Of a stretch of 64,000 nucleotides of DNA, positions 8,422 through 16,970 are shown one piece after another. The stretch spans positions 1,426,001 to 1,490,000 of the forward strand of contig NZ_CP065410.1 of the NCBI RefSeq assembly GCF_020544405.1, given 5' to 3'. Under the pieces are notes generated by a model, which ran no database searches, was not told the DNA's origin, and was given only the letters and a program-made list of their open reading frames with translations. Position 1 is the stretch's first letter. The number at the start of each line of letters is the position of its first letter. This DNA comes from Pseudomonas sp. IAC-BECa141 (GTDB taxonomy: Bacteria > Pseudomonadota > Gammaproteobacteria > Pseudomonadales > Pseudomonadaceae). A program made the position numbers and the translations under genes.

Positions 8422-9717
8422 ATGACAACCCTCACCTCCCATTACACCGGTGAAGAGCGCAGCAAGCGCATCTTTGCCATTGTCGGCGCGTCGTCCGGCA
8501 ACCTCGTCGAATGGTTCGACTTCTACGTCTACGCCTTCTGCGCGATCTATTTCGCCCCGGCGTTCTTCCCCTCCGACAACCCCACGGTGCAACTGGTAAA
8601 CACGGCAGGCGTATTCGCCGCCGGGTTCCTGATGCGACCGATCGGCGGCTGGATATTCGGTCGGGTGGCCGACAAGCACGGGCGCAAGAACTCGATGCTG
8701 ATCTCGATCCTGATGATGTGCTTCGGCTCGTTGCTGATCGCCTGTCTGCCAACTTACAAGGACATCGGCGTCTGGGCGCCGTTGCTGCTGCTGTTCGCGC
8801 GTCTGCTGCAAGGCCTGTCGGTGGGCGGTGAGTACGGCACCACGGCGACCTATATGAGCGAAGTCGCGCTCAAGGGCCAGCGCGGTTTCTTTGCCTCGTT
8901 CCAGTACGTGACCCTGATCGGCGGGCAACTGCTGGCGGTGCTGCTGGTGGTGATCCTGCAACAGTTCCTGTCCGAAGAGGAATTGCGTGCCTACGGCTGG
9001 CGGATTCCGTTCGTGGTCGGGGCGGTGGCGGCGCTTATTTCGTTGTTCCTGCGACGCACGCTGAAAGAAACCACCAACAAGGAAACGCGTGAGCACAAGG
9101 ACGCCGGCAGCATCAGTGCGCTGTTGCGCGACCACAAGGCTGCGTTCATCACCGTGCTCGGTTACACCGCCGGCGGCTCGCTGATTTTCTACACCTTCAC
9201 CACGTATATGCAGAAATACCTGGTGAACACCGCCGGCATGCACGCCAAGACCGCCAGCTTCATCATGACCGGCGCGCTCTTCTTATATATGTGCATGCAG
9301 CCGCTGTTCGGCATGCTCGCCGACAAGATCGGCCGGCGTAACTCGATGCTCTGGTTCGGTGCCCTTGGTACGCTGTTCACCGTGCCGATCCTGCTGAGCC
9401 TGAAAAGCGTCAGCAGCCCGTTCCTGGCTTTTGTGCTGATCACCGTGGCGCTGGCGATCGTCAGTTTCTACACCTCTATCAGCGGCCTGGTTAAAGCCGA
9501 AATGTTCCCGCCGGAAGTCCGCGCCCTCGGCGTCGGCCTGGCGTATGCGGTGGCCAACGCGATCTTCGGCGGTTCGGCAGAATACGTCGCCCTGAGCCTC
9601 AAGGCTGGAGGGATGGAAAACGCGTTCTACTGGTATGTCACGATCATGATGGCCGTGGCGTTCCTGTTCAGCCTGCGCCTGCCCAAAGAAGCGAAGTATT
9701 TGCACCACGACCTTTAA
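8422..9717 (+). CDS. pcaT: MFS dicarboxylate/beta-ketoadipate transporter PcaT
   Basis: PcaT is a metabolite:H+ symporter of the KgtP-like MFS branch, implicated in P. putida in 3-oxoadipate uptake. The 431-aa protein starts with a hydrophilic segment and then [13 protein letters not shown], the first-helix signature of this branch. [18 protein letters not shown] follows between helices 2 and 3, and about 12 helices are visible. It sits between pcaG and pcaB as in known pca clusters. The 200 nt before it contain palindrome copy B and leave room for a separate promoter. Confidence 0.9.
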   Translation: MTTLTSHYTGEERSKRIFAIVGASSGNLVEWFDFYVYAFCAIYFAPAFFPSDNPTVQLVNTAGVFAAGFLMRPIGGWIFGRVADKHGRKNSMLISILMMCFGSLLIACLPTYKDIGVWAPLLLLFARLLQGLSVGGEYGTTATYMSEVALKGQRGFFASFQYVTLIGGQLLAVLLVVILQQFLSEEELRAYGWRIPFVVGAVAALISLFLRRTLKETTNKETREHKDAGSISALLRDHKAAFITVLGYTAGGSLIFYTFTTYMQKYLVNTAGMHAKTASFIMTGALFLYMCMQPLFGMLADKIGRRNSMLWFGALGTLFTVPILLSLKSVSSPFLAFVLITVALAIVSFYTSISGLVKAEMFPPEVRALGVGLAYAVANAIFGGSAEYVALSLKAGGMENAFYWYVTIMMAVAFLFSLRLPKEAKYLHHDL

Positions 9718-9764
9718 AACCGATGCGCGCGGGCCACATCGGCCCGCGCCGGCAAGGACTGTTT

Positions 9765-11129
9765 ATGACTCAGCGACCGGGCAATCAATTGTTCGATGCC
9801 TACTTTACTGCCCGCGATATGCGCGACGTGTTCTGTGATCAGGGCCGGGTGCAGGCGATGCTCGACTTCGAAGCGGCGCTGGCCCGCGCCGAAGCGCGGG
9901 TCGGGTTGATTCCGGCGAGTGTTGTGGCGTCGATCGAAAACGCCTGCCGCGCCGGGTTGTTTGATTTTGCAGCGTTGGGCGAGGCGATTGCCACGGCCGG
10001 CAATTCGGCGATTCCGCTGGTCAAGGCGTTGGGCAAACAGATCGCCGCGACCGATGCCGAAGCCGAGCGCTACGTGCATCTGGGGGCTACCAGCCAGGAT
10101 GTGATGGATTCCGGGCTGGTGCTGCAATTGCGTCAGGCGCTGGAGTTGATTGAAGGGGAGCTGGCGCAGCTGGCCGACTCCCTCGCCATTCAGGCGCAGC
10201 GCCACGCCGCGATACCGCTGGCCGGGCGCACCTGGCTGCAACATGCGACGCCGGTGACGCTCGGCATGAAGATCGCCGGCTGGCTCGGCGCCGTGACCCG
10301 CAGCCGGCAGCGTCTGCGCGAACTCAAGCCACGGCTGCTGGTGCTGCAATTTGGCGGCGCGTCCGGCACCCTCGCCGCGCTCGGCGAGCAGGCGTTGCCG
10401 ATTGCCCGGGCGCTGGCCGAAGAACTGCAACTGACTTTGCCGGAACAGCCTTGGCATACCCAGCGTGATCGCATCGTCGAATTTGGCGCTGTGCTTGGGC
10501 TGATCGCCGGCAGCCTCGGCAAATTCGGCCGCGACATCAGCCTGTTGATGCAGACCGAAGCGGCGGAAGTGTTCGAACCCTCGGCACCGGGCAAGGGCGG
10601 TTCCTCGACCATGCCGCACAAACGCAATCCGGTGGGCGCGGCGGTGTTGATCGGCGCGGCGACGCGGGTGCCGGGGCTGGTGTCGACGCTGTTCAGTGCC
10701 ATGCCTCAGGAGCACGAACGCAGCCTTGGCCTGTGGCACGCCGAATGGGAAACCCTGCCGGAAATCTGCTGCCTGGTGTCCGGCGCGCTGAAACAGGCCC
10801 GGCTGCTGGCCGACGGTCTGGAAGTCGATGCCGCGCGCATGGCCCGCAATCTGGAACTGACCCAAGGCCTGGTGCTGGCCGAGGCGGTGAGCATTGTGCT
10901 CGCGCAACGGGTCGGCCGCGATACCGCGCATCATCTGCTCGAGCAATGCTGCAAACGGGCGGTGGCCGAACAGCGGCAACTGCGTGCGGTACTCGGTGAC
11001 GAACCGCAGGTCACCGCCGAACTGAGTGCTAACGAACTTGATCATCTGCTCGATCCCGCCCACTACCTCGGTCAGGCGCAGGTCTGGGTCGAGCGGGCAG
11101 TGGCCGAACACAACGCATTGTCTGATTGA
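9765..11129 (+). CDS. pcaB: 3-carboxy-cis,cis-muconate cycloisomerase PcaB
   Basis: PcaB lactonises 3-carboxy-cis,cis-muconate to 4-carboxymuconolactone. The 454-aa sequence belongs to the fumarase/aspartase superfamily and carries its signature GGSSTMPHKRNPVG around residue 285, plus the earlier block HLGATSQDVMDSG. I set the start at 9765 because AAGGAC lies upstream and the sequence then begins MTQRPGNQLFDAYF. An in-frame ATG at 9723 has no site. It is followed at 12 nt by pcaD. Confidence 0.95.
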   Translation: MTQRPGNQLFDAYFTARDMRDVFCDQGRVQAMLDFEAALARAEARVGLIPASVVASIENACRAGLFDFAALGEAIATAGNSAIPLVKALGKQIAATDAEAERYVHLGATSQDVMDSGLVLQLRQALELIEGELAQLADSLAIQAQRHAAIPLAGRTWLQHATPVTLGMKIAGWLGAVTRSRQRLRELKPRLLVLQFGGASGTLAALGEQALPIARALAEELQLTLPEQPWHTQRDRIVEFGAVLGLIAGSLGKFGRDISLLMQTEAAEVFEPSAPGKGGSSTMPHKRNPVGAAVLIGAATRVPGLVSTLFSAMPQEHERSLGLWHAEWETLPEICCLVSGALKQARLLADGLEVDAARMARNLELTQGLVLAEAVSIVLAQRVGRDTAHHLLEQCCKRAVAEQRQLRAVLGDEPQVTAELSANELDHLLDPAHYLGQAQVWVERAVAEHNALSD

Positions 11130-11141
11130 AAGGAGAGGGCT

Positions 11142-11933
11142 GTGGCTTTCGTTCAACTCGCCGATGGCGAACTGCATTACACATTGGAAGGCCCGGTCGA
11201 TGCGCCGGTGCTGGTGCTGTCGAACTCGCTGGGCACCGACCTGCACATGTGGGACGTGCAGATGCCGGCCTTCACCGAACATTTCCGGGTGCTGCGTTTT
11301 GATACGCGCGGGCACGGCCAGTCGCTGGTGACTCCGGGCCCTTACAGCATCGAGCAACTGGGCCGCGACGTGCTGGCGCTGCTGGATGCGTTGCACATCG
11401 AACGCGCGCACTTCTGCGGTCTGTCGATGGGCGGCCTGATCGGCCAGTGGCTGGGGATCAACGCCGGCCAACGTCTGAACAAACTGATCGTGTGCAACAC
11501 TGCGGCGAAAATCGGCGACCCGTCGGTGTGGAATCCGCGCATCGAAACCGTGCTGCGCGACGGCCCGGCGGCGATGGTCGCGCTGCGTGATGCGTCGATT
11601 GCCCGCTGGTTTACTCCGGATTTTTCCGCCGCCCATCCGGCGGCGGCCAAGCAGATCACCGACATGCTGGCCGCGACCCATCCTGAAGGTTATGCCGCCA
11701 ACTGCGCGGCGGTGCGCGATGCGGATTTCCGTGAGCAGTTGTCGTCGATCACGACGCCGCTGCTGGTGATCGCCGGTACCGAAGATGCAGTGACGCCACC
11801 GTCCGGCGGGCATTTCATTCAGGAGCACGTGCGCGGTGCCGAGTACGCCGAGTTTTATGCGGCGCACCTTTCCAACGTTCAGGCCGGCGACGCGTTCAGC
11901 GACCGTGTGCTGACCTTTTTGCTGGCCGATTGA
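11142..11933 (+). CDS. pcaD: 3-oxoadipate enol-lactonase PcaD
   Basis: PcaD hydrolyses 3-oxoadipate enol-lactone to 3-oxoadipate in the cytoplasm. The 263-aa alpha/beta hydrolase shows the nucleophile elbow CGLSMGGLIGQ, the oxyanion region SNSLGTDLHMW, the acid residue in AGTEDAVTPP and the C-terminal histidine in AAHLSNVQ. It uses a GTG start at 11142 with a strong AGGAGAGG site. Ten nt separate it from pcaC. In some bacteria pcaD and pcaC are fused (pcaL), but here they are separate genes. Confidence 0.95.
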   Translation: MAFVQLADGELHYTLEGPVDAPVLVLSNSLGTDLHMWDVQMPAFTEHFRVLRFDTRGHGQSLVTPGPYSIEQLGRDVLALLDALHIERAHFCGLSMGGLIGQWLGINAGQRLNKLIVCNTAAKIGDPSVWNPRIETVLRDGPAAMVALRDASIARWFTPDFSAAHPAAAKQITDMLAATHPEGYAANCAAVRDADFREQLSSITTPLLVIAGTEDAVTPPSGGHFIQEHVRGAEYAEFYAAHLSNVQAGDAFSDRVLTFLLAD

Positions 11934-11943
11934 GGGGATTCCC

Positions 11944-12336
11944 GTGGACGAGAAACAACGTTACGACGACGGCATGCAAGTGCGCCGCGCGGTGCTCGGC
12001 GACGCTCATGTCGATCGCAGCCTGACCACGCTGACCGAGTTCAACTCGGAATTCCAGGAGATGATCACCCGTCACGCCTGGGGCGATATCTGGACTCGCC
12101 CGGGCCTGCCGCGTCACACCCGCAGCCTGATCACCATCGCCATGCTGATCGGCATGAACCGCGAAGGTGAACTCAAGTTGCACTTGCGGGCGGCGGCCAA
12201 CAATGGCGTGAGTCGCGGCGAGATCAAGGAAGTGATCATGCAGAGCGCGATCTACTGCGGGATTCCGGCGGCGAATGCGACGTTTCATCTGGCCGAGTCG
12301 GTTTGGGATGAGCTGGGCACCGAATCACGCGAGTAA
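11944..12336 (+). CDS. pcaC: 4-carboxymuconolactone decarboxylase PcaC
   Basis: PcaC decarboxylates 4-carboxymuconolactone to the enol-lactone substrate of PcaD. The 130-aa sequence is a full-length carboxymuconolactone decarboxylase domain. It includes EMITRHAWGDIWTRPGLPR and the family core around VIMQSAIYCGIPAANATFH. The start is a GTG at 11944 preceded by GAGGGGA. It is the last gene of the pca run; a hairpin at 12349-12381 follows directly. Confidence 0.95.
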   Translation: MDEKQRYDDGMQVRRAVLGDAHVDRSLTTLTEFNSEFQEMITRHAWGDIWTRPGLPRHTRSLITIAMLIGMNREGELKLHLRAAANNGVSRGEIKEVIMQSAIYCGIPAANATFHLAESVWDELGTESRE

Positions 12337-12348
12337 TCGTTGAATTCA

Positions 12349-12381
12349 AAGGATCGCAGCCAGTTGAAGACTGCGATCCTT
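12349..12381. terminator. Hairpin after pcaC
   Basis: AAGGATCGCAG (12349-12359) and CTGCGATCCTT (12371-12381) form a perfect 11-bp stem with an 11-nt loop. The trailing T-run is short. It sits between convergent pcaC and the methyltransferase gene, a fitting place for a bidirectional terminator. Confidence 0.65.
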
Positions 12382-12387
12382 CGAACC

Positions 12388-13203
12388 TCACACCTTGGCG
12401 ACAATGAAAATCCGCTTGAACGCAAACAACGTATGGCCGTTTTCCTCCTGCGGATAATGCGCATGCACCCGCATCAGGTAGTGATAAATGAAGCGCGCCT
12501 GTTCCTCTGACGTCAGCCCCAGCATCACCGGTCGCAGCGCCGACACCTTCACCCAGTCATATACCGGCGACTTGCCGTCGACCACCTGCAACTGCTCGGT
12601 TTCCCAGATATCCAGCGACCGGGTCAGTGGCGCAAGCAAACGGTAGTAATCCTCCAGCGACAATAACGGCCGGGCCGCCATGCGCTCGCGCAGTTGTGGG
12701 CTGCCCAACGGTTTGCCACCGGGGCCGGCATCGTCGAGGGTGTCGAGCATCAGCCGGTACCACAGCGCATCGCGCCAGTCCGGCATGTGCGCGGCCAGAC
12801 AACCGCCAGGGTTGAGGTGGCGGAGCAATCCCGGCAACAGCATTCGATGGTCATCGATGAAGTGCAGCACGGCTGCGGCGAACAACAGGTCGGCCGGCTT
12901 GCGGGGTTTCCAGCGTTGCAGGTCGGCGTGTTGCCAGCGCGCCTTGATCGGCAGGCAACGGGCGACCTGAAGCATGTCCTGCGAACTGTCGATGCCTTTG
13001 AGGTTTGCCAGCGGCCAGCGATCTGCCAGAACCTTCGTGGCAATCCCGGTCCCGCAACCGAGGTCATAAATGCGTTGAGGATTGTCCAGGTCGACACGAC
13101 CGAGCAACTCATCGACCGGTTGTTGCCTGAGACGGGAAAACTGCTGGTACGCCTTGGCATCCCAGTCCTTGTCGACGGGAGCCGGTTTGAGTCGGGTGAT
13201 CAT
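12388..13203 (-). CDS. SAM-dependent methyltransferase, trans-aconitate methyltransferase-like
   Basis: The 271-aa protein has a class I methyltransferase fold. Motif I, YDLGCGTGIATKVLAD, lies near residue 45. An acidic ribose-binding residue follows in LKGIDSSQDML, and motif IV is around DLLFAAAVLHFIDD. The C-terminal third resembles Tam-type enzymes, which methylate trans-aconitate and relieve its toxicity. A second Tam homologue at 58144 is a closer match, so the substrate of this one is open. It is convergent with pcaC and is not part of the pca pathway. Confidence 0.75.
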   Translation of the reverse strand: MITRLKPAPVDKDWDAKAYQQFSRLRQQPVDELLGRVDLDNPQRIYDLGCGTGIATKVLADRWPLANLKGIDSSQDMLQVARCLPIKARWQHADLQRWKPRKPADLLFAAAVLHFIDDHRMLLPGLLRHLNPGGCLAAHMPDWRDALWYRLMLDTLDDAGPGGKPLGSPQLRERMAARPLLSLEDYYRLLAPLTRSLDIWETEQLQVVDGKSPVYDWVKVSALRPVMLGLTSEEQARFIYHYLMRVHAHYPQEENGHTLFAFKRIFIVAKV

Positions 13204-13334
13204 GAGGTGGTCCTCCGGTGATCAGCAGGGTCTTCCGATGACAACCTGGCCAAGTCTTGAGGACCTACATCAACAGATAACGGAAGCGAAGAGGGTGGAG
13301 CACCTGAGTCCTTCAGGTTTTTCCACTCTAGATG

Positions 13335-13357
13335 ATGGCTGGTGCAACGCCAGCCAT
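13335..13357 (-). terminator. Hairpin downstream of the oprD-family gene
   Basis: ATGGCTGG (13335-13342) and CCAGCCAT (13350-13357) form a perfect 8-bp stem just after the porin stop codon. There is no long T-run, so termination is inferred from position. A second small hairpin, ACCTGA/TCAGGT plus T5, lies at 13302-13323 and would read on the plus strand. Confidence 0.45.
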
Positions 13358-13371
13358 TCGGACAGGCGGCC

Positions 13372-14631
13372 TTAGAGCAGGCTGATCGGATAGCTGACGA
13401 TCAGACGGTTTTCGTCGAACTCGTTGTTGCTGAAGTCACGACGCATGGTCGAGTTGCGCCATCTGACGTTCAGGTTCTTGAGCGCGCCGCTTTGTACGGT
13501 GTAGCCCAGTTCCGATTCGCGACCCCATTCCTTGCCGTCGGTGATGGTCCCGGTGTGCACGTTGTCGCCGCTGATGTAGCGGTTCATCAGGGTCAGGCCG
13601 GGCACGCCGAGGGCGGCGAAGTTGTAATCGTGGCGCAGTTGCCAGGAACGTTCCTGCGCATTGTCGTAGCTTGCGTTGTAGCTGTCGTTGGCCAGAGTGC
13701 CGCCGCTGGTGCCGTTGACGCGCATCCAGGCGCTGTCGCCGGTGAGCTTTTGCAGGCCGACGTAGAAGGTGTTGCCGCCGTATCGCGCCGAGAACATGCC
13801 CGACCAGGTCTTGTTGTCGAGTTCGCCGGCACGGGCACTGCCGTCGTCCTTGCCGTAGAAGAAACCGAGGTTGGCGCCCAGGGTCCAGTCGCCGACCGGC
13901 TGGCTGTGAATCAGGTTGACGTATTGCTGGCTGTAGATGTCCTTGAGCTCGGCGTTCCACAGGCCGATCTGGGTGCGCTTGTCGTTGAACACGTATTCGC
14001 CGCCCTGGAAGTTGAAGCGATCGGAGGTGAAAGCGGCTTTGCCGGTCATCGACATGTCGCTCATGCTGCTGTCGTCACGGGGGCTGTTGGCGCGGAACTG
14101 ACCGCCGTAAAGGGTCAAGCCGTCGATTTCCTTCGAGGTGACCTGGCCGCCGCGAAAGGTCTGCGGCAGGGAGCGACCGTCGTCCGAACGCAGGATCGGC
14201 AGCACCGGCATCCACTCGCCGACCTTCACTTCGGTCTGCGACAGCTTTGCCTTGAACGCGACGTTGGTGCGGCCGAAGTTGTCCGCGGGGCGCCCGTCAC
14301 GATCGAGCGGCAACAGTTGCGTGCCGCCCGTGCCTTTGCCGCCATCGAGCTTCACCGAGTACAACCCCAGCACATCCATGCCGAACCCGACGGTGCCCTG
14401 GGTGAAGCCGGACTTGGCGTCGAGGATGAAGTTCTGCGTCCACTCTTCAGCCTTGCCCTGAGCCTTGGTCGGGTTGGTGAAGTTACGGTTGATGTAGAAG
14501 TTGCGCAGGTTCAGGTTGACCTTGGCCCCTTCGATGAAACCGGCATCTTCAGCCGCGGCGGGCAGCGCGACGCCGGCCAGGGCGAGGGCGATCAGGCCGG
14601 GAAGTGCGTAGGGCGCAGGGGACGTTGTCAT
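13372..14631 (-). CDS. OprD-family outer-membrane porin
   Basis: This is an 18-strand-type substrate-specific porin of the OprD/Opd family. The 419-aa precursor has a signal peptide ending near AAAEDAGF. It continues with the family opening stretch VNLNLRNFYINRNF and many alternating aromatic beta strands, ending in SYPISLL. The OpdK branch takes up vanillate and related aromatic acids, and the gene lies next to the pca cluster. A role as outer-membrane entry for protocatechuate or 4-hydroxybenzoate is therefore plausible but inferred. A Pro-poor, AT-rich upstream region separates it from the orphan gene at 15024. Confidence 0.85.
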   Translation of the reverse strand: MTTSPAPYALPGLIALALAGVALPAAAEDAGFIEGAKVNLNLRNFYINRNFTNPTKAQGKAEEWTQNFILDAKSGFTQGTVGFGMDVLGLYSVKLDGGKGTGGTQLLPLDRDGRPADNFGRTNVAFKAKLSQTEVKVGEWMPVLPILRSDDGRSLPQTFRGGQVTSKEIDGLTLYGGQFRANSPRDDSSMSDMSMTGKAAFTSDRFNFQGGEYVFNDKRTQIGLWNAELKDIYSQQYVNLIHSQPVGDWTLGANLGFFYGKDDGSARAGELDNKTWSGMFSARYGGNTFYVGLQKLTGDSAWMRVNGTSGGTLANDSYNASYDNAQERSWQLRHDYNFAALGVPGLTLMNRYISGDNVHTGTITDGKEWGRESELGYTVQSGALKNLNVRWRNSTMRRDFSNNEFDENRLIVSYPISLL

Positions 14632-15023
14632 GTTCTCGGGTCTCTCTTGTTTTTTGGGCGAACGGGGACGCTGCGGCCGTTTCTGAGGCGCAGGAATTCA
14701 ATGGAATCAGGGGGCGAGCGGCGGCGATCAGCCGGATGGAGCAGGGCGCGGGAGCATGGTGTCGAACCTGTTGTTATTGGTTTTGTAGGGCAAATGGTGC
14801 GGGGAATTAACTGGAGGGTTCAATTGGCAAAAGCGGGTTTTGGGCGATTATCGAACGCAAGATAGATGACTGACATCTAGAATATTTCGATCTAAATATT
14901 AAATCCAACCATCTTTAATTGTTGCTGGACCTGTCAGATATGACAGTTGTTCTGATTGCGGATTTTCCCTAACGTTATTGTGCAAGGTAAATATGAAATT
15001 CAATTTTTTATGGGACGAATGAT
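14632..15023. other. Intergenic region, AT-rich in its right half
   Basis: This is a 392-nt stretch between the divergent porin and orphan genes. Composition drops sharply in GC from about 14850 to 15020 and stays low through the orphan gene. No gene or clear operator was seen. Promoters for both genes are expected here. Confidence 0.5.
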
Positions 15024-15452
15024 ATGAATAGTTCAAAGCAGCCTGTTGGTTCAATGACGGTGCAACATCATATAGGTGGTCAGGTGGTAACACTTCATAC
15101 CACTTCTTTTAGGTTTTTCCCTAAAGGGGAAAAATTTGCTTTGCTCGCTTATTTTGGAAACGATGGTGAAGAAGCACCAGTTTTGCAACTGAAGTGCAGT
15201 AGTAAATTAACTACTGGAACGTATCCCATCGAAATAAAAGAAAGTGAGTCGACGGTATCCGCAACCTGGGGAGTGGGAACGCTGGAGGGACTCTTCGGCG
15301 TTCGTGGTACAGGTGAAATTGAATTGAAAAAATTTTCATCTTCATTAACAGCTAACTTGATTGAAGGTTCTTTGTCGTTCCGAATTAAAGAGAGTGGAGT
15401 ACCAGAGGAGCAAAAGGTGGTAGTCGAAGAGTTTAAAGTAGAGGAAAAATGA
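15024..15452 (+). CDS. Orphan hypothetical protein in AT-rich DNA (142 aa)
   Basis: I do not recognise this 142-aa protein. It has no signal peptide or membrane helix. The pattern of short alternating hydrophobic/polar stretches (for example VVTLHTTSFRFF and GEIELKKFSSSLTANLIEG) suggests an all-beta domain, and the C-terminus is acidic/lysine-rich (EEFKVEEK). The start at 15024 has a GGGACG site 9 nt upstream. Codon use is AT-rich (many AAA, TTT, GAA, ATT), unlike every neighbour, which suggests recent acquisition. It is followed by a good terminator and has no partner gene. Confidence 0.75.
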   Translation: MNSSKQPVGSMTVQHHIGGQVVTLHTTSFRFFPKGEKFALLAYFGNDGEEAPVLQLKCSSKLTTGTYPIEIKESESTVSATWGVGTLEGLFGVRGTGEIELKKFSSSLTANLIEGSLSFRIKESGVPEEQKVVVEEFKVEEK

Positions 15453-15476
15453 TTATTGAAGTTTTGTCGCTGCAAT

Positions 15477-15506
15477 AAAAAGCCCACTGTTTAGTGGGCT
15501 TTTTTT
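15477..15506. terminator. Bidirectional rho-independent terminator
   Basis: The stem AGCCCACT/AGTGGGCT with a GTTT loop is flanked by A and T runs on both sides. It ends both the orphan gene (plus) and the ttgABC operon (minus), whose last stop is at 15510. Confidence 0.9.
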
Positions 15507-15509
15507 GAG

Positions 15510-16970
15510 TCAGAACAACTTCATCTTCGGCGCTTCTTCTTTCAGCGGCTCGTTCTGCGCGGTCTGCGCATTCCAGCCACCGCCCAGTGCCTTGTACAGG
15601 TTGACCGCACTGGTCAGCTGCGCGAGGCGGTCGGTGATCAGGGCTTGTTGGGCACTGAACAGCTGACGCTGGGCATCGAGGAAGGTCAGGTTGCTGTCGA
15701 CGCCGATGCGATAGCGACGCTCGGCCAGACGGTAGTAGTCCTGGTTGGCAGCGACGAAATCACGCTGGGCCTGCAACTGCTCGGTGTAGGTCTGGCGCGC
15801 GGCCAGGCCATCGGCGACTTCCTGGAAGGCCGTTTGAATGGACTTCTCGTAGTTCGCCACGCCAATGTCCTTCTGGATCTTGGCGTAGTCGAGGCTGGCG
15901 CGCAGGCTGCCGGCGTTGAAGATCGGCAGGTTGATCTGCGGCTGGAACAGCCACGTACCCGAACCGCCCTTGAACAGGCCGGACAGGTCCGGGCTCAGGC
16001 TGCCCGCGTTGGCGGTCAGGCTGATGCTCGGGAAGAACGCTGCGCGGGCCGCGCCGATGTTGGCGTTGGCCGCCTTCAGGTTGTATTCGGCCTGAAGGAT
16101 GTCCGGACGACGTTGCAGCAGATCCGACGGCAGGCCGGCCGGCACGTCGGCCAGCAGGTCATCCGACAGCGGTTTGGCCGCTTGCAGGTTGGCCGGCACA
16201 CCGGTGCCGAGTAGCAGGGTCAGGCTGTTTTCGTCCTGGGCGACCTGGCGGGTATAACGCGCCAGTTGAGCCCGGGCGTTCTCGACCGAAGTGCGCGACT
16301 GTGCCAGGTCCAGCGCCGAAGCCACACCGACTTCATTGCTGCGGCTGGTCAGCTTGTAGCTTTCCTCGAAGGCACCGAGGGTGTCCTGAGTCAGCTTGAG
16401 CAGTTCCTTGTCGGCCTGCCAGGTCAGGTAGGCATTGGCCACGCTGGCCACCAGACTGATCTGGGTGCTGCGGCGCGCTTCTTCGGTGGCGAAGTATTGT
16501 TGCAGCGCTTGTTCACTCAGGCTGCGAACCCGACCAAACAGGTCGAGTTCGTAGGCGCTGATGCCGACGGTAGCGGAGTAGGAACTGTTGATGTTCGCTT
16601 CACCGGTCTGCGACGCACGGGCCGGAACCCGCTGACGGCTGCCGCTGGCATTGGCCGACACGGCCGGGAACAGATCGGCACGCTGGATGCGGTATTGAGC
16701 CGCGTAGGCGTCGATGTTCAGCGCCGCGACACGCAGGTCGCGGTTGTTTTCCAGGGCGACCTGGATCAGCTGCTGCAGGGCAGGGTCATGGAAAAACTGC
16801 TTCCAGCCCTGTTCGGCAGCGGCCTGCGCCGGTGCCTCGGCCGGCGAGTACGCCGGGCCCTGCGGGAATTGCGCAGCCACCGGTGCTTCAGGCTGCTGAT
16901 AATCCGGTATCAGCGAGCAACCGCTCAGCACGAACGCGGCGACTGCGATGGAGAGTAGCGACTTGCTCAT
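15510..16970 (-). CDS. ttgC: Outer-membrane channel lipoprotein of RND efflux pump (TtgC/OprM type)
   Basis: This is the TolC-like outer-membrane exit duct of the tripartite drug and solvent efflux pump. The 486-aa precursor has a lipoprotein signal with the lipobox LSGC and acylated Cys18. Two repeated outer-membrane efflux protein domains (PF02321) follow. The long coiled-coil-forming, Ala/Gln-rich segments are visible, e.g. around [13 protein letters not shown]. Its ATG overlaps the ttgB stop by 4 bases, so it is last in the operon ttgA-ttgB-ttgC. The TtgABC, MexAB-OprM and ArpABC names cover the same orthologous pump. Confidence 0.9.
   Translation of the reverse strand: MSKSLLSIAVAAFVLSGCSLIPDYQQPEAPVAAQFPQGPAYSPAEAPAQAAAEQGWKQFFHDPALQQLIQVALENNRDLRVAALNIDAYAAQYRIQRADLFPAVSANASGSRQRVPARASQTGEANINSSYSATVGISAYELDLFGRVRSLSEQALQQYFATEEARRSTQISLVASVANAYLTWQADKELLKLTQDTLGAFEESYKLTSRSNEVGVASALDLAQSRTSVENARAQLARYTRQVAQDENSLTLLLGTGVPANLQAAKPLSDDLLADVPAGLPSDLLQRRPDILQAEYNLKAANANIGAARAAFFPSISLTANAGSLSPDLSGLFKGGSGTWLFQPQINLPIFNAGSLRASLDYAKIQKDIGVANYEKSIQTAFQEVADGLAARQTYTEQLQAQRDFVAANQDYYRLAERRYRIGVDSNLTFLDAQRQLFSAQQALITDRLAQLTSAVNLYKALGGGWNAQTAQNEPLKEEAPKMKLF

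Noticed and set aside
9714..11867. 717-codon minus-strand frame across pcaB and pcaD
   Set aside because: It mirrors two clear enzymes on the other strand and has no ribosome binding site or domain.
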